Of a stretch of 29,381 bases of DNA, positions 1 through 14,300 are shown in pieces (within the stretch, counting starts at the first letter, position 1; every line of letters starts with the position of its first letter). Location of the stretch: the NCBI GenBank assembly GCA_016946835.1, contig JACVTC010000197.1:195001-224381 (forward strand), in the 5' to 3' direction. The DNA comes from Neocallimastix lanati (nom. inval.) (lineage: Eukaryota; Neocallimastigomycota; Neocallimastigomycetes; Neocallimastigales; Neocallimastigaceae). The notes under the pieces are model-generated. The model was not told the DNA's origin and searched no databases. It was given only the letters and a program-made list of their open reading frames with translations. The position numbers and the translations under genes are program-made.

Positions 1-11
1 ATTCTTAATAG

Positions 12-755
12 GCATATATGCATTTATTAGAAATAAAAAATGTTGGCTTTGAAGAATTTATAGAAAGATTAACATTATTTCGAAACGGCTGTCAAGAATT
101 TCTTGATGTAAAATCTTATAACCATAATTAATAAATATATCTTATATATGATTATTAAATAATTAATGCTTAATAATATAAAATAACATATATATATATA
201 TATATAATATAAAGAGTTTAAAGAATAAAAGTGATGAAAAAATATTTATAAGCTATATTACTTCACCTGTAAATATGAATATTAAAAAAAAAAAAATTTT
301 TTATTAGAAATAAATAATAATAATAAAACTATTGATTTGTATTTTTAAAATTATTATATAATTTATTAATTGAAATATAAAAGAGTTTTTATAAAGCATA
401 TCAGGACTATATATTAAATTTTAATTCGGATTATGTAAAAATACAAAAAGCAAAAAATGAGAATTCAAGATTACAAATTCAACTTAAAGTAATTTTTCTT
501 TTTTTTCTTTTTTTTCTTTTTTTTTTTTTAAGTGCTATTAGAATTCAAAGGATTGATTTTAAAACGAAATAATTTAAATTTAAATTATATGTACATGATA
601 GGATGTTGATTTATATTTAAACGCACCATTTAGAAGAGTTTTCTTTTATAGAGCAATGTATTGGGTATCTAGATTATAATCTATTTTAATATATTTCTTT
701 AAATTTTTTTTTTTTAAATTTTTTTAAAGTTTTTATTTAATAAAACTTAAGCATA

Positions 756-804
<49 letters not shown>

Positions 805-836
805 TAATAATAATAATAATAATTAATAATAATAAT

Positions 837-897
<61 letters not shown>

Positions 898-2278
898 TAA
901 TAATAATAATTAATAATAATTAATAATATCTTTTTTTATTTTAAAAATTAACAATTATAAAATTTATATAGAATATATTAAGATGTAAAAATCAAAAATC
1001 AAAGATTGATGATAATAAAATTATACATTCTTTAAATTCTTTAGTAAATAGTATTATTGGATGTAAAAGTGAGTTAAATATTAATAGGGATGATTTTATG
1101 AAAATTGCAAGATTTGAACAAGAATTAGATACATCAAAAGTTAATGTTAATGATGAAACTATGGTAGATAATAATAAATATACAAATATATAAAAATATA
1201 TATTTATATAAATACTTTTTTACATACTTAGATATTAACTATTATTATATATCTTTATTATATTATATACTTTTATTATTTTTTTTTTTTTAAAAAAATT
1301 TTAATGAATTATTAATCAATAAAATAAAATAAATAGGCAATATTTACATATCTTTGCAATGGTATTAATACTTCACCAATAGAAAATACACCAAGTATAA
1401 TTAATAGTTTTAATCTAGATAAAATTATAGTTAATAATTCAGATTTTGAAAAATCAATTAAAGATATAGTGACTATTACCATTTTTTCAGATTTTTTAAT
1501 TATTACCAAAGATACTCATTCTCAAAAGGGTAATAAAGATAACAATAATTCCCATCTCAGTGATATTAATGGAAATCCTAAAATTAAAAGTCAACTTTTA
1601 TATCCGCCAATTCCACTAAAAGATGTTTCTATTGTTGAAAGAAAAGTACCCAGATATCTACAAAAATTGAATCATATACATATTGATGGTAATGGTGGTT
1701 TTGACAGTTTTAAATCAAAAAATTTTAAAATGGATGGATATGACAGCTTTAGATCAAAGAATATGAAAGTAGTTGAGAGTGAATTAACTTATTCTGATTT
1801 TGTATATGAACTAAGATGTACTAATCCACAAATTTTTATTGTACTCCAAGCTGAAAGTGAAGTAGACCGTGAAGATTTTATATCCTCAATTAATACACAA
1901 AAAAATAATATTTTAAATGCTAATAATGGTAATTATTATTGATCATTTTATAATAATTATTAATTATTTATTAATTACTATATATAAAGAATTTTTTTAC
2001 ATATATAAATATATGAATTTATTAATATATATTAGTAAATAATTAATAATATTGAAAGGAATTATGTTTTGTCTAATATTAAAAATTTTTTTTTATATAT
2101 ATAAATAAAATTTATTAGATATATATTTTGATAATCTTGGTCAATTTGTAGTATCTAGTTTTAAATCAAACATTTCTAAAGTATATAAATAAAACTTTTC
2201 TTTTTTTTTTTTTTTTTTTTTTTTTTTTATCATGATTTTATATTGTTATTAAATTATATATATATATAAATATAATTA

Positions 2279-2311
<33 letters not shown>

Positions 2312-5300
2312 TTTTTTTTAATATATATTATAATTAATATTAATATTATTATATTATTATTATAAGATTGCTTTCGAAGGAGATATATCAAATAGATTAT
2401 TAAAAATAAATGAAAATAAAAAAAGTTATTCAAACATGTCGATAGATATTGAGAATCCATTAAATGACTCTACTGATAATGAAAATCTTGATTTGTCTTT
2501 GGGAGAAAGAAATGAAATACAAAATTCTTCAGTAGTCAATGATAGTAAATTTAATAATACCACGCTCTTCCAAGCTATTTGTACTCCATATTACTTTAAA
2601 CAAAATGAATGGATTAAAATGCCAAAATCTAATATATGTATTCATCAAAATTCAGATGGAAGAAACTTTATTACCTTAAATGCTTCAGCTACTGGACGTA
2701 CTCTTTTAAATGAATATATATGTCCTGACTCTGTTATTAAGCAATCCTCAAAAAATGAAAATGTCATTCAAATAAAAACAAAAAGTCGAGGACTCTTTAG
2801 TATTAGGTTTGGAAAGAATGATCTCGATAGTTATAATACATTATTAAAATTTTCCAAAGATCTAATTAACGATTCTATTTGTTGGAATTATGAAATGAAA
2901 GAAGGCTTATTTTTAATAGAAAGGTCTCCATCACTTGATATTACTTATGACTTTATCATTAAGAATAATATAGATAATAGTTCAGATGCCTTTAAACTAT
3001 ACTGTGAAAAAACTACAAAATATGAAATTATTAATCAATTATATATAAAGGAGGGAAATAATTGGGTATCCTTAGGTCTGTCCAAAATTGATTTCGTTAT
3101 TCCGACTTATATAATGGAAAATGATCTTGACATTTCCGAGAGTTTAGAGGAAATGGATCTTTTAAATAGAAATTTTATTGAACCCATCATTACTGCCCAT
3201 TCTATAATTAATATGAAAAAATCCGGATCAGATTCTTTAATGTGCTTCCTTCGTTCCCCAATCAATCAAGATTGTATTATCCTTAAAAATAGAAATATTC
3301 ACGATGACAATGTCTATGAATTAAACATTATGTATGAAGAAAAAATATTTGAATATATGATTTATTCTAAAAAGGAGGATAAATCCTTAGCATTTATATC
3401 TGAATTCATTAATAAATTATCAAATTTTTATTCTAAAGTTTTAGAGGATAAGAATGATTCAATAAATGATCCAGACCTCATGATAGATAAAGCTGATAAT
3501 AATACTAATATTGAAATTGATGATAATAAAGAAGAAACGAAAGAAGGCGATAGTATTGATGATAATAAAGAAGAAACAAGAGAAGTCGATAGTATTGATG
3601 ATAATGATACTAATAAAAAAGAAATTTTAAATAATACTGATCATAATGAGATAGAAAAAGAAAAAGTAATAAATGAATCAAATAATAAGAAAAAAATAGT
3701 AAATGATGATGAAGATGAAGATGATATTAATATTGATAATAATAATAATATTGAACATAATAATAATGATAATAATACTAACACTGAAACTAATTTATTA
3801 GCAGGATTTACGTTTATGTCAACCAATCATAAGTCACCACAAAATCAACAAAAATCTGAAATAGAAGCACCAATTGAAAATAAGTTTGTATTTAACATGA
3901 ATGATTTTACCACAAATAATTCAGTTAAAGATAAGGAAAAAAATAAAAATACCACTTCCGTTTTTTCAAAATTTACTTTATCTACTAATACTGCTTCTAA
4001 CACTATAGAAAAAACAGAAGAGCATAATAATGATTTATCATTTAATCCTCTCTTTGCTAGTAAACCAAAATTTACGGTTCCATCATTAAATACAAATTCC
4101 TTTGGATTTTCATTTAATACTAATAAAACTTCAGCAAAGGCATCATCTGATAGAGAATCAGATCAAAATAATATCAATCCATTATTATGCAATTCATCCA
4201 CTAAAATAGGATTATTTGGAAGTGTACCAGCACACAATGATTCAAATGAAAATACTTTCAGTGCTTTCGGATTTTCGTTTGATAAAAATAAAACTTCTGA
4301 AAAGTCATCGAATAATGATAAATCAAATCAAAACAATACCAATCCACTATTTGGTAATTCATCTACTAAAACAGGATTATTTGGAAATTCACCTTTACAA
4401 TTTGGAATATCAAATAACATTGCATTTAATTTCACATCATCTAATAAAACAAATAATGTATCAGACGCAAATACCACCCCAGTTACCAACACTATTTCGG
4501 AAGCAACTAAAACTTCAGTTATATTGAATAGTGAAGAAAATAAAAAATGTAAACCAAAAGAAGTTCCAAACGTTCAAGAAGAAATTGAAACTAAGCAAAA
4601 GATAATCCAAGAAAATCAAGACGAAACGAACATAGAAAATAAATCTGAAGAGAAGTCAATCAAGGTAGATGATGAAACGAAGATTGCTGAAATTGGCAAC
4701 AATGATGCTTCTGAAAAAATAAAAAGTGATACTATACAACAGAATACTACAGAGATAAACCCAGTAGCAGCATTAAAGAATGAAAATTGTGAAAAAGAGC
4801 AATCAGAACAATTCTTTTCAAAGGACAACAAGGATATTTCATCCGTTAATCTTGATTCACGAGATTCAGAAGTTGATACAAGTATAAGTTGTACTTTATA
4901 TGACATTTCAGAACCATATAATTTACTAAAGAATGAATCAGGAAAAGATCATAAAATTAAGGATTACAATATGAATTACTTTGATCTAGATACAATGAAA
5001 AATGGAAGATTATTAGCATTAAGATTTAATCAGTATATTAAATCATGCGATGATCTCTATATAAGAGCCCAAAATATTGCTATTTCAAATAGAAATATAT
5101 CTCTTAATTATAAAAATAATATGAAGGATATTAAGGATTCAGTGTATGACATTAAGAAGGAAACAAAATTAAGTTCTATTATTAATGAGTCTGATACTTC
5201 TATATTAACGTATAATGTTGAAAATTCGTATTTATTAAACCATAATGACACTTCAATTCCTAAATATAATGCTATTAAGAAAATAAGGAGTATTTCAGAA

Positions 5301-5902
5301 ATGGAAATTAAATCTATTCAAAAGGAAAATGATATCAAAGGATATAATAAATTAATTAATAAAAATAAATCTCTGATTAAACCGTTAACAAATAATTATA
5401 AGAATTCATTATATATTCCAAATGAAAACTTAAATGAAATTAAGAACCTAAAAGATGATCAAGACGTCAATATAGAAAATAAAATTATCAAAGGTGAAAT
5501 TACAAAAAATGATCTAGAAGAAACCAATGTAAAAAATAAGATTATTCAAGGTAATATTAAAGAGAATGAGAAAGAAATCATTATAGAAAATGAAGTTATT
5601 ACAAAAGATAAAGCTAATGTAAAAGATATTAATAAAAATAAATATAAGAAAGAAAGTAATATAAAAACCGAAACTGATAATAAAAAAATGGATGAGAAGA
5701 GTAATAAAACTGGTATAGTTGCTAACCTTGTATCAAATATTAATAACAATAGTATTAACAATCAAATAAATACTAAAAAAGAAGAGAAAGAAGAGAATTG
5801 TAATAATCAACATCATGTGGATAAAATGGCCAAAGAATATATGGGTAAGAATAACTTTTTTTTTTTAACTTTTTTTTTTATTTTAATAAATAAAAAAAAA
5901 AT

Positions 5903-5992
<90 letters not shown>

Positions 5993-6705
5993 TTAATAAT
6001 ATTTTTTTTTTTTTTTTTTTTTTAAAAAAAATTCAAATTAAAACAGAGGAGTTAAATAATCATAATAATAATAAGACATTCATCAAGAGTGAAAAAGTTA
6101 CATGTCTCAGATTAACACCTGCCTCCAATGATAATATGACCAATGAACAACTTTTATCTATATATATTAAAAGCTTAAGACCTGTTAAAAAGCAAGACGA
6201 AACATCAAATACTGGTGTTGAAGAAGATACTAAAGATAAAGAAGAATATATATCAACGAAAGAAGAGAATTCTTTATTGAATTATAAGAATATGAGTTCT
6301 AGTGCTATTAATTCATGTGATACAATTTCTTCTTATTATAAATATATTGATAATGGGAAAATAGAGATGGTTTCAACAGGTGATATGAATATTAATGAAG
6401 CCTTTGATCTTCTTAGATATAAAATTAAAATTTTAAGAAAGCAACTAGAAATTGAAAGAAAAGCTCGGGAGGAGATAACAGAAGATTATATGACCTTAAG
6501 AGAAGAACTTCAAGAATGGATAAAAAAAGCAGAAGTTATTAATGAAAATTTTATTCTTGAAAGGGATGCCAATATGGAAAAAGATGATTATATTCAACTT
6601 TTGGAAGAAAAAATAAAAATGTATGAAAATTTAATTCAAAGACATAATGAAGTATATCCAAATGATTCCATACCTAATGCTGAAGATAGTAAAATAATAG
6701 AATAA
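12..6705 (+). CDS. RhoGEF (DH-PH) protein with RanBD-like domains, FG/GLFG repeats and coiled coil; 5' partial, nine visible exons
   Basis: Likely guanine-nucleotide exchange factor for a Rho-family GTPase with an appended nucleoporin-like region. Exons: 12-107, 215-268, 384-488, 602-657, 983-1163, 1337-1928, 2119-2180, 2367-5844, 6047-6705. All junctions are GT-AG and phases agree, giving about 1760 visible residues; the N-terminus lies beyond the window. Residues 1-160 look like a DH domain (ELTLF-like helix, YQDYILNF, then LYLNAPFRRVFFYRA where DH domains have the PVQR helix). Residues 175-365 look like PH (TIFSDFLIITK, YPPIPLKDVSI, IFIVLQAESE). Residues about 449-548 resemble RanBD1/PH folds (NEWIKMP, ATGRTLLNEYI, FSIRFG), and a second similar fold spans about 605-750. 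Then come a D/N/E-rich linker, six FG dipeptides including two GLFG, a long charged stretch, and a coiled coil at the C-terminus (LRKQLEIERKAREEI). The joint at 2180/2367 merges what could be called two genes, but frame is open upstream of the ATG at 2436. Domain calls are from memory of the families. Confidence 0.75.
658..982 (+). repeat. Intron 4 of the RhoGEF gene, filled by a (AAT)n microsatellite
   Basis: The intron separates the DH-domain exons (donor after GAGCAAT, GTATTG; acceptor ATTAAG before ATGTAAAAATC). From about 756 to 928 it is nearly pure AAT/AATT trinucleotide repeat. In the other introns of this gene the same class of repeat recurs, for example 5905-5993. Confidence 0.75.
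2202..2366 (+). repeat. Poly-T tract and AT/ATT repeats in intron 7 of the RhoGEF gene
   Basis: The intron between the 62-bp exon (2119-2180) and the 3.5-kb exon holds a run of about 27 T starting at 2202, then AT and ATT microsatellites up to the acceptor TATAAG at 2361-2366. There is no coding signal here. Confidence 0.7.
5845..6046 (+). repeat. Intron 8 of the RhoGEF gene with poly-T and (AAT)n
   Basis: Donor GTAAGA follows the codons for EYM plus one base; the acceptor AAACAG precedes AGGAGTTAAAT. Joining them gives a Glu codon across the junction and keeps frame into the final exon. The middle (about 5905-5993) is an AAT microsatellite followed by a T run at 6002-6023. Reading through the donor gives a phenylalanine-rich tail and a stop at 5906, which is an artefact of not splicing. 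Confidence 0.75.
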
Positions 6706-6719
6706 ATTAATAATCAAAT

Positions 6720-6766
<47 letters not shown>

Positions 6767-8969
6767 AATTTTTGAGTAATACACTTCACAATATCTAAAA
6801 AAGATAAAATATTATAGTATATATGTAAAAGTAAGTAATAAATTATCAATAATAAAAAAAAAATAGAATAATAAAAATATTTTAACCAAATAATACAACA
6901 TATTTAATTTCAACATATATATATTATTTCTTAAATAGATTAAATATAATAGAATAAACAAATTACTAATTAAAATCAATTTTTATAAATAATATATAAT
7001 ATTAATTTTTTTATTATTTTTTTTCATAATTTTGTATGTTATTATTATTATTATTATTATTTTTATTTTTATTTTTATTTTTATTTTTTTTTTTTTTTTT
7101 GTTATTATTATTATCATTGCTATTATTATTATTATTAAATTATTATTATAAATCGTTATTAATCATCATCATCCAAAAAAAAAAAAAAATAAAAAAAATA
7201 TATAGATAAAATAAATAATTAAATATTATTCCAATAAAAAAAAATTTAATCATTTTAAATATCCATATATGTAAAATAATAATATTTCATATTTTTTTTA
7301 CCTTTTCTATTAATTTTAAATTAATTAAAAATATTCTCCTATATTAAATATATAATTAAATATATAATTAATTAATTATTTATATATTTTCATATTTATT
7401 TATTATTTATCTATAATCTATTTATTTATTTAGTTTAATTAATTATTTTTTTTGTTATATTAATAATAAATTTACTAATATAATAATATTAATTATATAT
7501 TATTATTACATATTAAATAATGTAAATAAATAATTTTTATTATATTAACAAAGTAAATATATAAACATATGAATATAGGAATACTTTATTACACGTGTAA
7601 TAACTTTATTTTTCTTTTTTTCTTTAATTTTCTTTTATTTCTCTTTTATTTCTCTTTTATTTTTAAACTTTATTTTTATTTCTTATTGTATTTTATTTTT
7701 TTTTTTTACCATGATTTTTAAGATTTACTCAATTATTCAATAATTATAAACTTCATAAATTATTCCTATAGAACTTAATCATTGCTATCTTATGAATATA
7801 ATTAAAATTTTAATAAATTTCTGAATAAGTTTAAAAACCAAAAAAATATAATTTAATGTAAAAAAAATTTAATTTAAAATATAGAATATAATAATATAAA
7901 TTATAAAAATTAATATTTAGATAATATTAAAACTTTTATTTTATTATTTTATTTTTATTATTTTATTTTTATTTTTTATTTTTTATTTTTTATTTTTTAT
8001 TTTTTATTTTTTATTTTTTATTTTTTATTTTTTATTTTTTACTTTTTACTTTTTATTTTTTATTTTTTATTGTTATTTTTTTTTTTTTTATTTTTATTTT
8101 TTATTTTTTATTTTCTGTTGTTTTTTTCATATAATTTTATTATTATTTTGCTTATATAATTTTTATATTAATTTTATGAGAATAGTTATTTTCTATGATA
8201 AATAATAAATATATGTATTTTTTTTTTATTTATTTATTTATTTATTTATTATTTATTTTTATTTTAATTATTGTAAATACCTTTTATTTATCAATATATC
8301 ATTAATTAATAATTGATACTATCGATAAATAGAAATGATATAAATAATTATAGTTAATGGTATTATAATAATATTTTTTACTTTAAAATTAAGTAATAAA
8401 AAAAAAAAAAAAAAGCATATTTACAAATATAAATATAAAATAATAATTACAAAATACAATACTTTAATATTTTATTTTTCTTTAATAAAAAAATTATTTA
8501 AGTACCATATTATTATTATTATTATTATATATATAATTTTTTTTTTAAAATATTTTTTTTCCCTTTTTTTATATATTCAATTCTATATTAATATCATCTT
8601 AATTTTTAATTAAATGTTATATATGATGCATTATTAAATTGATATTTTATAATTATGATGTTTGTTTTAATTTTTTATAGCAACATATAGATTTTTATAT
8701 AGAATAATATTATATTTATAATTATAAAAATAAATAAACCATCGTTCAATTATTAGTATGATAGTAGTTTTAGTATAGTCATTTTTAATTATTTCTTTTC
8801 TATTTTGTATAAAAAATATTTTTTTTATTTATTATTTTTATTCATTTTAATAAAATGAATTAAAATGATAAAATAAATAAAACATCTATCATTTTTTTTT
8901 AAAAAAAAAAATAATATTTATAATTAATCAAAAAAAGACTAAATTATTGTATTAAGCACTCTATTTAAA
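6706..8969. other. Convergent intergenic spacer, no gene seen
   Basis: The spacer lies between the 3' ends of the RhoGEF gene (+) and the cyclin gene (-). It is nearly pure A/T with no frame that looks coding. It contains a 36-A run at 6727-6762, ATT repeats near 7041-7061 and 7105-7146, and a run of heptamers of the type TTTTTTA from about 7965 to 8110. Polyadenylation signals are likely at both ends, but in this composition AATAAA-like hexamers occur everywhere and none can be singled out. Confidence 0.7.
7965..8110. repeat. (TTTTTTA)n heptamer microsatellite
   Basis: About twenty copies of a seven-base T-rich unit with occasional C or G substitutions (ACTTTTT near 8041). It lies inside the convergent spacer. 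Confidence 0.75.
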
Positions 8970-9779
8970 CTAATAAAAGGAATATTGTCTACTTCCGTTT
9001 ATGTTTGAATATTCATCTACTGGAGTTATAGGTGTAATTGGACTTGGTGGATTATATATTATTTGTCTAGTATTTAATTTGTTTTCTTGAATGAAACCTT
9101 TAGTGGTATTTAAGTAATTAAATTTCTTAATTGAATCACTTTCAAATTTTGTAACCAAGGTTCTCATATAATTTTCCCATATACCATAATTCTTTGGATC
9201 AATATTTAAATTATAATCTAATACTCCACAGAACTCCAATTCCATGATGTTTAATTCGTCTAATGGTATATTACTGATTTCTGACCATGTTTTATTGGAA
9301 TAAGTATTATCATAGAGCTATAGAATTTTAATTTTTTTATAATTTTTTTTAAAAAATAAATAAATAAATAAATATAATAACATATTAATAAGAATATACA
9401 TATTTGATTAATACATATTTTAATTTCAATTAAAAAAGTAGTAATAATACTTTACCATTTTATTGGTAACCATTAAAGCCATAACCATTAAATTTTTTTC
9501 AGAACCGTATCCCTTTAATTCTGGATGCTTTTTACTTAACATATATAAGTAATAAGTACAAGATAAAACACATTGGGAAGGGAATTTTGTAATTTCTACA
9601 AGATATCTAAATTTTTTTGATAAATCCGAAATTAATTTAAGGGAAACATGGTTTGATAATTGATTAATCGGTATATTTCTCCAAATTGATAAAAAGTATA
9701 ATGGTGAGAAGTCAATTAATAAATTCAAAAAATGACTGTCATTGTTGTATCTTTTAGCATTACTTTTTGAATAATCCAT
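8970..9779 (-). CDS. Pho80/PCL-type cyclin, two exons
   Basis: A cyclin of the Pho80/PCL family, expected to bind a Pho85/CDK5-like cyclin-dependent kinase. Exon 1 is 9779-9456 and exon 2 is 9317-8970, with a 138-bp GT-AG intron (donor GTAAAG, acceptor CTATAG) in phase 0. The start chosen is the first ATG at 9779, giving about 223 residues; the two codons upstream (TTG ATA) are open but not ATG. The cyclin box runs from about residue 17 to 165. Recognisable segments are FPSQCVLSCTYYLYML, then across the splice junction TNKM|LYDNTYSNKTWSEIS, followed by ELNIMELEFCGVLDYNL. This DNxYxNKxW...E..ME.EFL.xLxYxL pattern is the signature I associate with PF08613 cyclins. The tail after about residue 175 is short and Pro/Ser-rich (PPSPITPITPV), with TP/SP dipeptides that could be CDK sites. 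Family assignment is firm; the partner kinase is inferred. Confidence 0.88.
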
Positions 9780-12700
9780 TATCAAAATAATAAAATAATA
9801 AATTTATTTATATAATTAAAAATTTTTTTATTATTAAGTATTTTGATTTTTAATTTTCTAATATTTTTATTTTTTTAAACTTCTATTTATTATTATATTT
9901 GTTCTTTAATTATTTCGAAAAATTTTATTTTCCTTTTTTCTTTTATATATATATATATATATTTATATTTTTTATAATTTTTTTATATTTTATTAATATA
10001 ATTTTTCTTCTTATTTCTTTTTTTATTTTATAAAATTAATTTATTATTATTTTTTTTTTTTATTTTTATTAGCTTTTAAATATTTTTTATATTTATAAAA
10101 CTATTTTTTCCTTTTTTTTTTTTTTTTTTGAAGTTTTTACTTTTCACTTTTATTTCAAAGTGGTTAGTATTCACTTCTTAATTTATAAATAATAACTATT
10201 ATTTATTTTGAAGTTGGTACATAATACTTTAATATTATAATTGATTTCTTATGACCTCAAAATAAATATATTTCTTAAATTAATTCTATAATGTATCTTT
10301 TATTTTCCATTTAATTGTATATTAAATACGAAATAAAAATTATTTATTTTTATTTTTATTTTTATTTTTTTTTATAATTTTTTTTTATTTTTTTTTTTTT
10401 TTTTTTATTTTTTTTTATAATTTTTTTTATTTTTTATTTGTTTGAATAAAAAAATAAAAAAAAAAAAATAAAAAAATTTTAAAGGAAATAATTGTTAATA
10501 TTTATATTTTCAATTTATTTATTATATAATTTATTTAAAATATTTCTATTTTAATATATTGTTCATTATTAGCATAAACAGAACATAAACTTTAATTATA
10601 TATATATATAATTCTGTTTTTGTAAAATAATAATATAATTTAATATGATAATCACAAATTAAATTGTATTATTCTCTTAGTATAATTAAAATATTTATTA
10701 TCTTAATAACTGATTTTTATTTAATAATTAAATAATTATATAAATTCAGGTTAATAATATAGAAAATTAAATAATATTTTTTAAGAAAAAAATAAAAATA
10801 ATAATATTAACTATTTAATAAGAGAAAAAAAAAAGTATTAATATTAATGTTATAAAAGATAATAGATAATAATTAACAATTGAAATAATATTTAATAATA
10901 AACAAAGATTGATAATAAAAAAAACATAGTTATTTTGAAATAATGAAATAGAACATTTAATATTAAACAATTTATTTTAAATATAAATATATTTAATTTC
11001 TAATATTATTCATTTATAAAATAATAAATAATAATAGTAATCTAATATATTTTTTATTTTCTATTTAATGTATAAAATACAAATTATATAACTAAAAAAC
11101 AAAACAAAAAAAAAATAAAAAAAAAATAATAATAATTTAATTAAATTATATTAAAAACTTAATCTTTTATTAAGCTAGAAAATAGGATTGTTTATAAGAA
11201 TATTAAATAAAAATTTTTTAATTATTTTTTATTATTTTTTTTTTTTTATTTCTCATTTCGCCAATAAATCAACTGAAAACTTTATTTATAATTATTTATT
11301 GTTATAAAAAAAAAAAAAGATAAATTTTGTGGAAATTTAAAACTAATTAAATTTTAATATAAAATATAAAATATTATTAAAACTTTTATATATTAATTAT
11401 ATTGATAATATATTTCTATTAAAATATTAAAAATTTCATAATATATTATATATTATTTATATATATTGATTACAATGATAATTAATTCTATATTATATAA
11501 TTTCTATATAATTTTGTAGATTATAGTTAAAATTTATTGTTGATAGATTTATACATTATTATTTATTATTGTTTCATATAATTAATAAAGAGAAAAATAA
11601 AAAATGATAAAAGTAATAACAAAAAATAAAAAAAAAAAAATAATAAATGATAATAATAATTAATAATAATAATTAATTGATAATTATAATAAATAATAAT
11701 AATTAATAATCTATTATTTATTATTTATTTTTATTTTGCTTTTTTAATCATCTATTAATTATTAATTACTATTATTTATTAATTATTATTATTAAATAAT
11801 TATTTGATTATTATAATATGTAATTATATATTATATTAATAAATTTAAACAAAAAATGATAATAAAAAAAATACTAAAAAATGAAACATTTTTTAATTGA
11901 ATTAATAATTATTTAATTGTAGACTCTTTAAAAATATAGAAGAAATAGTTTTACTATAGAATTCAGTATGATATACACCTTTTTTTTATTATTTTTTATT
12001 TTTTTATTTTTTTATTTTTTTCTTTGTTACTCCTTATTTAATATAATCAAAGTGCAACCCTAATTAATACTTATACTTAAATTATTAAAAATATTGTTTT
12101 TTAATTTACATAAGCCACAAATACTTTAAGAATTATTATATAATAATATCATTAATTACATTATCTTAAACTTTTAGCCATAATATTTACTATTTATTAA
12201 TATATATGAAATAAAATTTTAAAAATCGCCCTTTACTACCGTTTTCTTTTATTAAAAAATTATTAATTAAAATTACAAGCATTATAAATTAATTAAAATT
12301 TTATTAAAATTAAAAACACATTAGTTTTATTTAATATTAAGCAGAATTACTTATATAATTAAAATATATTCACAATTGTATAAAATTTTTATATTTAATG
12401 ATTTTTTCATATTTAATTTTTTATTTATAAATTTATTTTTATTTATTTATTATTAATTTATTCATTTATTCATTATTTATTTATAATTTCTTTTATTTAT
12501 TTATTTTATTTATTTATTATTTATTGTTTATTTATTGTTTATTCATTGTTTATTTATTTTATTTATTGTTTATTTGTTTGGTTGGTTAGATTTAGTTATT
12601 TAGATATAAAAAATTATATGATTTCTATATTATATAAATTTCAATTTAAACGTTACTACATAAGAAAAATTATATTTTTTTTTTAACAAAAATCTGAAAA

Positions 12701-13260
12701 CTAATAGTAGTAATAAATAAATAGAATTATTAATATCCTAATTTTTTGAATAAATTATCAATGTTTTATTGATAAAATTGTTATATAAAAATATAATAGA
12801 AATTATACCATATATTGTTAATAATTTTATAATTATTTATTATTTCATTTTTCATTGTTAATTTTTCTTCTTTTTGATTTTGCTTTTGTCTATATCACTA
12901 AATTATTATTATAAATTAAAAAATGTAGCAGAATCATAATTTTAGCATTACAATTATTAAATATATGAGAAAAAGTAAATGATGATGATATAAACGTGAA
13001 TATTTTTGTTAATATTTCATTTCTATTGTTTTTAAGCAAAAAAAAAAATTATTGTAATTAACAACTATATAACTATACAAATAAATAAATTAAAGTTACT
13101 TTTCTGAAACATAAAGTTTTTTTTTTTTTGACTGAAATATCAGATGAATTTATAATACTATATATTAACCATTTGTATTTTTTAATTTGATATTTTATAT
13201 TTCTAATAAATAGATTACTTTTTAATTATTTTTTAATATGAACAATTTTCTATTAAGTTT
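9780..13260. other. Long AT-rich gene-free region upstream of the cyclin gene
   Basis: No exon-like stretch is visible on either strand. The region is A/T homopolymers, TTTA/ATTT microsatellites (12420-12560) and random A/T sequence. The cyclin promoter must lie near 9780-10200, but no element can be recognised. Two short spots stand out by containing G/C: CATTTCGCCAAT at 11254-11265 and ATCGCCCTTTACTACCG near 12226-12242. The first resembles the transposon end described at 15754. Confidence 0.6.
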
Positions 13261-13299
13261 TTTTAATCATTTTCTAATTATTTAATTTACTTTTTATTT

Positions 13300-14280
13300 A
13301 TATTTATTATTTATTATTTATTATTTATTATTTATTATTTATTATTTATTATTTATTATTTATTATTTATTATTTATTATTAATTATTTATTATTATTTA
13401 TTATTTATTATTTATTATTTATTATTTATTATTTATTTATTATTTATTATTTAGTATTTAATATTTATTATTTATTTATTTAATATTTATTATTTATTAT
13501 TTATTATTTATTATTTATTATTTATTTTTATTTATTTATTAATTTATTATTAATTATTTATTATTATTTATTATTTATTATTTATTATTTATTATTTATT
13601 ATTTATTATTTATTATTTATTATTTATTATTTATTATTTATTATTTATTATTTATTATTTATTATTTATTACTTATTATTTATTATTTATTATTTATTAA
13701 TTTATTAATTTATTATTTTTAATTTATTATTTATTAATTTATTATTTATTATTTATTATTTATTACTTATTTATTAATTTATTATTTATTATTTATTATT
13801 TATTATTTATTATTTATTTATTAATTTATTATTTATTATTTTTTTATTATTTATAATTTATTATGTTGTATTAATAATGGTTTCACAATATTTATGTTTA
13901 TTTTTAAAAGAAATAAAATAATATATTTATGATAATATTAAAATAAATAATAATATAGTTTTAATATATTTTAATTTAAATTATAAATAATATTTTTAAA
14001 AATTTTTAAAAATTATAAAAATATAGTTAATAATAAAATATATAATTTTTTATTATGTTTTTTATTATTAATTATTTATTATTATTTATTATTTATTTAT
14101 TATTTATTATTTATTATTTATTATTTTATTATTTATTATTTATTATTTATTATTTATTATTAATTATTTATTATTTATTATTTATTATTAATTATTTATT
14201 ATTTATTATTTATTTACTATTTATCATTTATTACTAAATATTATTTATTATATTATCATGATTTATTATTTTTTATTATT
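13300..14280. repeat. (TTTATTA)n heptamer tract
   Basis: Nearly 1 kb of tandem TTATTTA/TTTATTA units with occasional octamer or tetramer slips, interrupted by non-repetitive A/T sequence at about 13861-14060. Open frames here encode only I/L/Y/F and are not genes. Confidence 0.85.
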
Positions 14281-14300
14281 TATTATTATATTAAAAAATA

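Noticed and set aside
1469-1942. Separate small gene starting at 1469
   Set aside because: 1469 is a GTG; the frame is open upstream to the acceptor at 1336 and the product is the PH domain of the larger RhoGEF gene.
14055-14237. 60-codon frame of only F/I/L/Y
   Set aside because: It is a translation of the TTTATTA microsatellite.
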